Under the pieces are notes generated by a model. The model saw nothing but the letters and a program-made list of their open reading frames with translations, did not search any database and was not told the origin of the DNA. From the NCBI GenBank assembly GCA_902762905.1, contig CACWQE010000007.1:1-64000 (forward strand): a stretch of DNA of 64,000 nt, written 5' to 3'. The stretch comes from an uncultured Lachnospiraceae bacterium (GTDB taxonomy: Bacteria; Bacillota; Clostridia; Lachnospirales; Lachnospiraceae). The position numbers and the translations under genes are program-made. Shown one piece after another: positions 1 to 9,300 of this stretch (its first letter is position 1; every line of letters begins with the position of its first letter).

Positions 1-68
1 CAAAGGAATGTCCGAAATCAGGGATATCGCTTTTGTGTAGGTGTCTAAAAAATAGGCACTACACTAAT

Positions 69-759
69 TCAAAATGTCCTTGACAAGGGGTACAGTTTAA
101 GCAACATAATGTCATATCTTCCCATGCCACCCTCTCCATTAGAACGAATCACATATTCCTCACGTAATTCCACCAATAACCCTAAAACAAATCCATGATA
201 AAAACGTTCCGGCTCTGTATATTCCGATTCTCTCTTACCGGTATCAAAGCTGCTAAAGATTCTTTATTGCATCCTGTGCTGTCACATCATCCATATTATA
301 TGTTACTGCCTGAAATTGTTGTTGTTCTGCCGCTGTTAATTGATCAGAATTCCCTAAAAAAGCATAACGTGAATATTGTGCAACAATAATATTCTTAAGC
401 TTTGCAACCGCATCCCCATAGGTCGCCTGCTTTACATCTGCGAAGCTAATAAATAGCACCGGATATGTTCCCTGTATCTTGCGGTACGACTCTCTCTCCC
501 AGACTTTCAATCCCTCAAACAAATCTCCCCGCTCCTTATACTGATTGGAAAAAAAGTAATTCATCATACTAAGATTCAACGTCTTACCAAAACGTCTTGG
601 TCTGGTGATCAAAGTAATCGCATCCCCACTCTCCCACCACTGTTCAATCAGTTCTGTCTTATCTATGAAAAAATATTGATTCTCTCTTATCTCAGCAAAA
701 TCCTGTCGTCCGATACTAATTGTCCGTGCCAGATCATTAACCTCCCTCCGGAAATACAT
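69..759 (-). pseudogene. Decayed AAA-ATPase-like / PD-(D/E)XK nuclease protein
   Basis: The remains of a gene of the 'AAA-ATPase-like + DUF1703 nuclease' family common in Lachnospiraceae and Bacteroidetes. The first 168 codons (759-253) encode the family's N-terminus, with IGRQDFAEIRENQYFFIDKT and RPRRFGKTLNLSM (a degenerate P-loop), and stop just after DAIKNL. In a different minus frame, from about 252 to the TGA at 69-71, the nuclease-domain motif ERFYHGFVLGLLVELREEY followed by GRYDIML can be read. The central ATPase part (Walker B, sensor) and the last part of the nuclease domain are missing, so an internal deletion plus frameshift has occurred. The family's usual start (M-ARTISIGR) is also lost: the codon before ARTISIGR is CTG at 732-730. 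Almost certainly non-functional. Confidence 0.8.
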
Positions 760-818
760 TCAATCTAAGTTGACAAATACACCATTAGTTGATATATTCT
801 TACCCATCATAACACAAA

Positions 819-860
819 AATGCCATGAAGGAAATCCTTCATGGCATTCTTTTTGTTCTT
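819..860. terminator. Bidirectional Rho-independent terminator
   Basis: A perfect 14-bp stem (AATGCCATGAAGGA at 819-832, complement at 835-848) with a 2-nt loop. It is followed by CTTTTTG on the plus strand and by a T5 run on the minus strand. It lies just past the stop of the BspA-like gene and separates it from the pseudogene. Confidence 0.9.
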
Positions 861-872
861 AATATATATCTC

Positions 873-3800
873 TTATTTCTTGATCTTAACTGATTTCTTC
901 TGTCCCTTATTGCTTAATATAGACTTATATGCCTTATATTTCTTCTTAGGAACTTTAATCTTTGCTTTCTTATGAATTCCATAGAATGCATTGCTTCCAA
1001 CTGATTTAAGAACCGTAGACTTAACCGTGATCAGTTTAAGGCTCTTACATCCATAGAATGCATTCGAACCAATTGATTCGACTCCCTTAGGAATTACTAC
1101 CTTTTTCAGCTTCTTACAGTTCTGGAATGCGTTACTCTCAATCGCAACAACATTTGCTCCAATCACAACTGCTTTTGCCTTTGCACAATCTGCAAACGCA
1201 CTCGCTGCAATACCAGTAACTTTATATGGTACACCCTCCACATTCACTGTACTTGGAATTACAATCTTTGCAACCTTTGCATTCGTTACCTTCTGAATGG
1301 TAACTTCACCCTGCTCTCCATTTGTCGCAACCTTAGTTACTCTTACTGTTGCATTGGATGCAGCATCTACAACTGTTTGTCCATTTCGAACCGTCGATGC
1401 CGTATTCGCTCCATTTGCATTTGGCTGTGTTGCTGTATTACCAGACGTATTGTTTCCTGCTGTATTATTACCAGGAGTTGGTGTCGGGGTTGGTGTCGGG
1501 GTTGGGGTTGGGGTTACACTAGGATCACCTGCAATCGTGACATCTACAAAACTTGTAGCCTGTCTACTTCCGGTTGAATTCTTTGCTGTTGCAGTAATAC
1601 GTACCCTCTTATCTCTTGCATCTGCTTTCTGAATCGTTACCTGCCCCGTTGCATCTACTGTCACATATTCCGGTGCATTTGTAGTATATTCAATTGGAAT
1701 ATTTGATGCAACTGCATATTGATCCATATTCGTTGCGTCTACCGTTGTATTAAATGTGTTGGTATAGCTTGTAAATACATTAAAAGTATCACCAGCTTTT
1801 ACACTCGTTGCATATTCTGCTGGAAGTGTTAATACAATAGAACTAATATCTGAATTCACTGTCACCTTATATGTTGTAGCCCAAGATTCATGTCCTTTTG
1901 GATATACGGTAACATCTGCTGTTCCTAAACCATTAGCTACCAAGTAGAAGTACATATTACCAACATTTGATGAAATCTTATTATTATTTGTCTTTGTTGC
2001 AGACACTTCATAACCAGTCTCTACATTATAATTATCAACGACTGCATTTCTTGTGTTCGCAGGAAATACAACATTCGGATCACTTGTCTTAACTACAATA
2101 TCATAAGAATCCAAAATCTTAAGAGATTCTTCATCCCCTTCCATCTGATAGAACAATTGTGGATTACCATTTTTGTTGCCTACCAGACTCTGTATATTCT
2201 CATTAGCAGTAAACGGTTGTTCATAAGTATAAACTCCATCTGCACCCTTACGATTTCGATATACTCCCACATTATACTTTAACGAATCTGTAATCTCTAC
2301 ATTATAGGTAGTTGTGAATGGACTTACGATATTCTTTCCATTCTCCAATTGGAACTGCATCTGTGAAGTGATGTCAAACTGAAATGTTCCAGTTTTCAAC
2401 GTATCTACGCGAATTACATCCACCGCATAACCATTATATTTACATTCCTTATAATCCTCATCCCCCTTCTTAGGTGGAGTAGAATCATAATATGTCTGGT
2501 CAGTAATACGATAATTGTTACCCATTTCAGCTGTTTCCCAATAATATCCGCTCTGCAGTTTTGCATGGACCTTCATATATTCCTTCGATGACTCAGAATG
2601 AGTATCATCTTTGATCGTTGCACTTATGAAATTGGACTTGTTTTCTGAAAAAATATAATATGGGAATGCCCAATTCTCCTGGCCAAATGGTAATACTGTC
2701 TTTTCCGGTGGAGTCACAATAACTGCCACCTTATATCCATTCTCTGATGCTGTAGAAAATTGTTTATTATTTTCTTTTATTGTTTTGTTGAATACATTCT
2801 CACTTACCAATGTTGTAGTTGCAAATGTAAAATTTCTTAGCTTACTACATCCTGCTATTGCATTTTCCTCGACAGTCTGTACTTCATCCCCTAATACTAC
2901 CGCCGTCAACAGTGTACAATAAGATAATACATTCTTATCCAGTTTTGCTACTTTGGTACCTTTCAATTCAAAATTACTTAAATCTGTCCCATAAAATGCG
3001 TCATTGCTAATTGTTGATAATTCTACTGCTTTTGTAAAATCTACTGCTTTTAGTGCCGCATATTTAAATGCCATTCCGTTGATTTTTAATAAATTACCTC
3101 CAAAAACAGCCTCTCCTAATCCACTTTGTGAATTCTCTATACCAGCCCTCATAAATGCACTCTGTCCAATCTCTACTAAAGAATCCGGTAATTGATAGTC
3201 CCCGTTTTCTTCTACATGCAAATATAAATGCTTACAATTTTCAAATGCATTGATATCGATTTTTTCAACATTAACAAAATCAACATTTTTTAACGCAGTA
3301 CAGTTCTTAAATGCATATCCACCAATTGTCTGTAATCTTTCAGACATAGTAATTGTCTGTAAAGCAAAGCATCCAAGAAATGCATTTTTCTGCATTTCTG
3401 TAATATTACCAAGATCTACTTGCGACAAAGCATCTTGAACATTTTTATGTGTCGTCTCAGTATCCAACTCTGCATTTTTACTTTTATAAAAACTTTCTTC
3501 ACCCAATACAAAGGTATCCGAATTAGATTGCGGCAACACTACCGTCTTAAGATCAAGGCACTCAGCAAAAGCACCTTTATAATCTTGCTCTACACTAGAC
3601 AATGTTCCAGATCCAATTTCCTTCAATGAAGTATACATACGAAGATCCGCTACCTGTACCCCACTAGAATAAAATGCTCCCTTTCCAATTGTCTCTACAT
3701 AATCACCAGCAGGCAATACATCCGTGGTATTCTCTATATCTGGACAATTTGCATAAAGTAACAATGGAATATCTTTCCATCGGTTCTCTTGATTCACAGA

Positions 3801-6308
3801 TGAGTCAATATCTACTTGCCATATCGTCCGACTAACACCGGTTGCGCCAAAAACTGTTCTTGATCCGTTCTTGGCATCTCCCACTGTAACATATGCAGGC
3901 ACATAAAATACTCCATCTGCAACCCCGTTACTTGCATACTTTTTCTTTGCACCATTCGTAATTAATGTCACCATCTTCCACTGTCCATAAAATGGTGCTG
4001 TATTTAAGTATAACTCACCACCGGTTACCGAATCTGGAAGTGTTACAGAACCAAGTTTACCATTAGTTATTATCGATGATGTTTTCCCAACTCCCTCTGC
4101 TCTTGAATAGGATTTACCATTTTTCTGTTTGACGCTTATCTTGGAACCATATCCTTCCACTCCCGTTTCATTAACTACGTCAATAAAAGCAAACGCTCCT
4201 GCTCCAATCTCTTCCAAACCTGTATACTTCTGTAAATCTACACTAGTAAACTGATTACCTAGAAAAGCAAGCGTTCCAATCTTGGTAATATTCTGAACCT
4301 TGCCCTTATTATTGTCGCCAATATAGTAATTCTTAAGCGGGACATTATAGAAACAATGATCCGGTATTACTGTAATAGATGCCGGTAATGTTGCCGATGT
4401 CATACTCCAACAGTGTTCAAACAAATAGTTTCCTAAAGTCGGAGCCTCCTCTTTGCCTTCCTTATCCTGCACAACTATAGACGGCAATGATTCACAGCAA
4501 TAGAACGCACCCTTGGAAAGATTCTGAATCGTATTCGGTAATACATTTGCAGTTCCATTCTTACCTGCCTGAATTACCTCCATTCCTTTTCCTCTCGCAA
4601 ACGCATATGCTCTGATATCTAATTTCTCACCTTTTACATATGGTAATACAAATGTCTGCAATACTTGGTTTCCCTGAAATGCTCCTGGCCAGATCATACG
4701 CGTCTCCTCAGAAGCCGTCTTTGCAGAATTCCAAACAATCTTTGTAATCTTCGATTTTTTAGAAGAATTATCCACCTCGTCCTTCGTATTTGCAAACATT
4801 TTTCTTGGTAGAAAATAGAATGCCCTGGTTCCAATACTCTCCACTGTATCTGGAATCACTACTTCTGTCAAATTATAGCAATCCGAAAACACCTCACTAC
4901 CAACTAAGGCACCTGAAGATGTCTTCTGCTTGTCACCATCCATCTTAACATCATTCGGATTTACAATTCGTCCACCAAGCGGGAGTGAATTAATAGATGT
5001 ATTAATCTCTTGACTTGTTTTTGCACTTAAGTCATCACCATCCCATACGCCTGTCTTCATAGAATATTGTGCATCCTCAATATGTTGATATCCAATCTGC
5101 TTTAATTGATTCATAGAAAGCAGAAACTTTGTATCCGTAATAGCAGTTCCCCGAAAGGCACAATCTCCAATTGCAGTTACAGAACAATTACCATCTTCAT
5201 CTACTCTCTGCTCAACTTTTGCTAACAATACACAATAATCAAATACATTATCTGCTAATTCTGTCAAGTTAGGAGAAATTGAAACCTCTGTGAATACCTT
5301 ATTTCCGAAAAAACATCCTTCCTCAACCTTCTCTACATAATCTGGAAGATATATCCCCGCTGGCTCTTCCATTCCTTTCGGATACATTGTTGTCAATTCG
5401 CTTTTTGCAAACGCAGCAGCACCTAAAGTAACACCTCCGTTATTAGAAGTTGTCTTTGGAAGAATTACCTTAGTCAAATTTTTCGATTTATAAAATGCCC
5501 GAGCACCGATACCTGCTAATGCATTACATTGCGAAAAATCAATTGTACTATCCTTTGCGAATGTCACTCCTTCAAATGCACTCGCTAACACTTGAACAAA
5601 ATCCTTACTAAAAGTTACTACCACACCAGTATTTCCTTCTGATGTTCCCGCATTCACAAAAGCAGATACAGGAATTTTTGCAACTCCTGACCCAATTGTA
5701 ATTTTCTCTAAAGCTGTACAATTCTGGAAAATACCAGTTGCAGACTCAAAGACATTGGGATTGTTTCCCTGTAATGATAATGTAATTGATTTCAATGCCT
5801 TATCATTTGCAAATACATTATTTCCCACACTTGTTAATTTATTGGGTAAAGTATTGTTACTATTGAAAGTAGTTAATTTTTCACAATTAGTAAACGCCTG
5901 CTCCCCTAATTTGATTATATTATCTGTCAAATTTATTTCTTCCAAACCAGAACAATCCTGAAATGCATTTGCACCAATTGTAGTAACTGAATTCGGTAAC
6001 ACAACTTTGGTAAAGTTACAATTATCAAATGCTTTTTCTGGAATCTCTTTGACCGATGTTGCCCCAGACAAATCAAGTGTTCCATCCAACGATCTCAGAT
6101 CCGCATATCTGAAATTCGTTTTTGTCTTATTCTCCCCTTTTGCCGTATTATATGCCTTGCAAACGGCATTAAATAACGCCTCATCTGTAATCACATTGGC
6201 AACTAAGACATTGTCTGTCGTTGCGGCTGATACAATGTTATGATTTGAAAATACTAACATGATCGCCATGACGAAAACAATTCCCATCGTCTTCCACCTT
6301 TTTTTCAT
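873..6308 (-). CDS. BspA-type leucine-rich-repeat surface protein (1811 aa)
   Basis: A very large secreted protein. Residues 1-28 form a Sec signal peptide (MKKRWKTMGIVFVMAIMLVF, then ...VSAA). Residues ~70-1180 are filled with LRR_5/BspA repeats of the form 'F.NC..L..V.LP..V..IG..AF.NC'. Residues ~1190-1585 look like beta-rich Ig-type segments. A Pro-Thr linker (PTPTPTPTPTPTPG) at ~1590-1605 leads into a last LRR_5 block (~1670-1811) ending in a basic tail, KAKIKVPKKKYKAYKSIL and KSVKIKK. There is no LPXTG motif. BspA-like proteins are generally surface-exposed and bind host or matrix proteins; the ligand here is unknown. The ATG has a strong GAGGAGG site. The gene follows the pilus cluster but is cut off from it by the terminator at 6348-6386, so it probably has its own promoter, for which I found no convincing match. 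Confidence 0.85.
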   Translation of the reverse strand: MKKRWKTMGIVFVMAIMLVFSNHNIVSAATTDNVLVANVITDEALFNAVCKAYNTAKGENKTKTNFRYADLRSLDGTLDLSGATSVKEIPEKAFDNCNFTKVVLPNSVTTIGANAFQDCSGLEEINLTDNIIKLGEQAFTNCEKLTTFNSNNTLPNKLTSVGNNVFANDKALKSITLSLQGNNPNVFESATGIFQNCTALEKITIGSGVAKIPVSAFVNAGTSEGNTGVVVTFSKDFVQVLASAFEGVTFAKDSTIDFSQCNALAGIGARAFYKSKNLTKVILPKTTSNNGGVTLGAAAFAKSELTTMYPKGMEEPAGIYLPDYVEKVEEGCFFGNKVFTEVSISPNLTELADNVFDYCVLLAKVEQRVDEDGNCSVTAIGDCAFRGTAITDTKFLLSMNQLKQIGYQHIEDAQYSMKTGVWDGDDLSAKTSQEINTSINSLPLGGRIVNPNDVKMDGDKQKTSSGALVGSEVFSDCYNLTEVVIPDTVESIGTRAFYFLPRKMFANTKDEVDNSSKKSKITKIVWNSAKTASEETRMIWPGAFQGNQVLQTFVLPYVKGEKLDIRAYAFARGKGMEVIQAGKNGTANVLPNTIQNLSKGAFYCCESLPSIVVQDKEGKEEAPTLGNYLFEHCWSMTSATLPASITVIPDHCFYNVPLKNYYIGDNNKGKVQNITKIGTLAFLGNQFTSVDLQKYTGLEEIGAGAFAFIDVVNETGVEGYGSKISVKQKNGKSYSRAEGVGKTSSIITNGKLGSVTLPDSVTGGELYLNTAPFYGQWKMVTLITNGAKKKYASNGVADGVFYVPAYVTVGDAKNGSRTVFGATGVSRTIWQVDIDSSVNQENRWKDIPLLLYANCPDIENTTDVLPAGDYVETIGKGAFYSSGVQVADLRMYTSLKEIGSGTLSSVEQDYKGAFAECLDLKTVVLPQSNSDTFVLGEESFYKSKNAELDTETTHKNVQDALSQVDLGNITEMQKNAFLGCFALQTITMSERLQTIGGYAFKNCTALKNVDFVNVEKIDINAFENCKHLYLHVEENGDYQLPDSLVEIGQSAFMRAGIENSQSGLGEAVFGGNLLKINGMAFKYAALKAVDFTKAVELSTISNDAFYGTDLSNFELKGTKVAKLDKNVLSYCTLLTAVVLGDEVQTVEENAIAGCSKLRNFTFATTTLVSENVFNKTIKENNKQFSTASENGYKVAVIVTPPEKTVLPFGQENWAFPYYIFSENKSNFISATIKDDTHSESSKEYMKVHAKLQSGYYWETAEMGNNYRITDQTYYDSTPPKKGDEDYKECKYNGYAVDVIRVDTLKTGTFQFDITSQMQFQLENGKNIVSPFTTTYNVEITDSLKYNVGVYRNRKGADGVYTYEQPFTANENIQSLVGNKNGNPQLFYQMEGDEESLKILDSYDIVVKTSDPNVVFPANTRNAVVDNYNVETGYEVSATKTNNNKISSNVGNMYFYLVANGLGTADVTVYPKGHESWATTYKVTVNSDISSIVLTLPAEYATSVKAGDTFNVFTSYTNTFNTTVDATNMDQYAVASNIPIEYTTNAPEYVTVDATGQVTIQKADARDKRVRITATAKNSTGSRQATSFVDVTIAGDPSVTPTPTPTPTPTPTPGNNTAGNNTSGNTATQPNANGANTASTVRNGQTVVDAASNATVRVTKVATNGEQGEVTIQKVTNAKVAKIVIPSTVNVEGVPYKVTGIAASAFADCAKAKAVVIGANVVAIESNAFQNCKKLKKVVIPKGVESIGSNAFYGCKSLKLITVKSTVLKSVGSNAFYGIHKKAKIKVPKKKYKAYKSILSNKGQKKSVKIKK
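1478..1521. repeat. G-rich tandem repeat encoding the Pro-Thr linker
   Basis: Short tandem GGGGTT / GGTGTC units on the plus strand (the template strand of the LRR gene) encode the alternating Pro-Thr linker. G4 runs stand at 1486-1489, 1498-1501, 1504-1507 and 1510-1513. Gain or loss of 6-bp units would keep the reading frame. Confidence 0.75.
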
Positions 6309-6347
6309 TCCTTATCCTCCTCTTACATTATGTTATTTATCTATGTC

Positions 6348-6386
6348 AAAAAACGGTAGTCCCAGAGGTTCATCTGAAACTACCGT
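6348..6386 (-). terminator. Rho-independent terminator closing the pilus cluster
   Basis: On the minus strand, an 8-bp outer stem (ACGGTAGT/ACTACCGT at 6379-6386 and 6353-6360) encloses an inner CAGA/TCTG stem and is followed by a T6 run (6348-6353). It sits directly after the stop of the 1881-residue protein gene. Confidence 0.85.
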
Positions 6387-6396
6387 CTGACAAACA

Positions 6397-9300
6397 TTAA
6401 ATATTGAACTTATTTCTGTTCGTAACATCAACATTTGAATACACTGGTATGTTATTATAACTTGGTATTACAAATATTGTATTATCCGTCAAGTCGAATA
6501 ATGTCTGCTGCAATCTAATTTTGATTCTTGCGAATGCCGTCTTTCCTTGATTATCCTTTGCCCATACTACTATATATGTATAGTTACCATAATTTGCAAA
6601 ATAATCAATGGTATGACCATCTTTATCCTTCTTTTCATTCAAACCTAACGTATCACCATAAGGATCACCATCTGTTGGTGCGAACTTATACATGCCTTTT
6701 CGAAGTTTAACATTAATCTTATTTTCCTCAATCTTAACCTTCTCATCTGCATTGTCCTGATCAAACGGTCCCTTATACTGATGAATCAATACATGATTTG
6801 CATCATCTGTATAATTATTAGAATAATCACCCTCCGGATTGATACTATCATAATTCAAATCATAGAATACTAATACTTCACTCAATCCACCTGACAGAGA
6901 ACTAAATTTCACATCAAAGTTAAACTCTGGATATTCGGTAACATTATCTAACTTGTACACAATATTACCTTCTTCATCTAACTTCATCTTGCCATTAGAA
7001 TCCTCTGTAATCTCTTTATTATCAGTATCTTTAATTGTTACCTTTGGTCGAGAACCCGAATTACGTACAGAATCTACTACGATATTAACATATAACATAC
7101 GTTCATCATTATTGTTCTTGTCCGCACCAGTTACAACAGAATGTCCGGCACCGCAATAGTGAACAGTTCCCTTTCCATACTGATATGAATATAAGAAGTA
7201 GTTATCCATACCATCATTTGGTGATGCAGCGTATAATGAAGATCTTGACTTGGCATCACCAGCAGTCGTTGCTAAGCTAGAACCCGCTAATGCATACCAT
7301 ACAGCCATGTTCGAATCTTCCAAATCAGCTGCATATGTCTGCGTATGAGTTGGTGAAATCGTAAGATTCTCACCTAATGTGAATGGATATGTTGTAACAA
7401 TACCCTTATTCACCTGCGTTGCCTTGTTCGTTCCACCAATGCTGTTATTATCATAATCAACACCGATAGAATACTTAATACTATCTTGCAAGTTATATTC
7501 CACATACTTATAAGGCGATGTCAAATGAGACGCTGTCTCGAATATACCAACAGAATCCGTAGTACCTACCAAACTGATGATACCAAACAGACTACCACCA
7601 TTACCTACATTAGAAAAATCCTTTGCAGACTGCTGCCATACTACTAAGTCTTCTTGTGCATCCCCTAAAATAGATTTCTGTGTCATGAAATATTTAGGAT
7701 CAGCATATTTGTATACCGGATACCGTACAATACTCGAGCTTGATGGAGACAGTACAAAAATCTGCGACCATGGATTCTTATAAGTTGTCGTTCCTGATGC
7801 ATCAATCGGCAAGTTATCCGCATATTGGATACTTTGTGTCTGTAAATAGCACAACTGCCAACTATATGCATTAGAATGTCCCCAATTCGACTTCTTGTCA
7901 TTCTTCGCATCTTCTATCGTATCATACAAATTAAATGTCATCCCAAATCCATCACCCGGACTTACTGTATTTCCTTCTACGATACTATATGGCTTATAGA
8001 TCGTATACGAATTACCTGCCGTCTTAGTCTTAGCATTTGGGAATGGTTCTACCAGACTTTCATCCTTACGTACCAAGTTAACAGTTACATCCTTGTTGGT
8101 CAAAGTAATCGGACCGTAATATACATCATCCACTGTATCATGTACATAAGCTAACTTGTAAGTACGATCAGTAACTGTTGGTGTAGTTGCATTAATACTA
8201 TCCAATGTCGCATGGAATCGATCTATACCAAACACGCTTCTAAGCTCAGTTGTAATATTGACAGATCCTGCACTTTCATAACGAGTTGTTGAATCATGTG
8301 TAGTAAGTAAAGAGCCACCATCTTCTATATATTTCTTAACGGCACTACATTCATTCACAGTCAAATCTTTACCACCAAAATCTTCCGCAAAACCTAACAC
8401 AACCATATCATAATTTGTACCTAACCAATTATCGGCTGTACATGCATAATCAGAATACTTCTTGTACAGATTATGATATTTCACTACATCATCATGTAAT
8501 TTGGTCCATTCTTCATAATAAGATAAATAAGTTGCATCCATATTATAATATCCTGAATAATACATAAAGTAATTATAATATGCTTCATGATCAATCCACT
8601 GCTGAATCTGATCAGCAGTAACAACACCCATGTTACCCTTCTTACCTGCTGAACCAACTTCGCCCTGTAGATTCTTAAGGAATGTCTCCATATTGCTTGT
8701 ACAACTACTCTTATTTAACTTGCCAAGTGCCTTCTGCCATTGCTCATAATAAGAATCCGCTTTGATCTGATAATACTCAATCCAAGTAATTGCATTGCCA
8801 TCACCATCCGTAACCGGAGTAATTGTATTACCATCTTCATCTTTTCTTTCAACACCATTCGCATTATCCATGGTAACCGGCTTGCCATCTACACCTGTAT
8901 TTGCTTCCACAATGCTAGAGACTTCATGGAACTCATCAATCAACATAATATCCAGATCAAAATCATAATCATTCGCTAATTCATCTGCAAAGTTGGTATC
9001 CCAATTATCTGCTCCATTCTTATCGTGATTATCAATCTTCTGACCATTACTATCATACTTAACAATACCAAACTTATGCTCATGCAATCCCGTATATGTA
9101 AGTTTTGCAAAATCCTTCTTCGTTCCTGTTGTATTATAATGAAAATCAGCTGCTGACTGCGATACCAGATTATATTTTGCTTTGTAAGCAGCCAACTGAC
9201 ATTCTGTACACATATACAAAGTATGTGCATCCTGGGAACCAACACCGAAACCTTCATTTGCAACTTCATCGACAGGCATAATCTGAAGGGTACGAACTTC

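Noticed and set aside
7683-7910. Small minus-strand frames inside the giant protein gene
   Set aside because: Alternative frames within a clearly coding region, with no ribosome-binding site or similarity.
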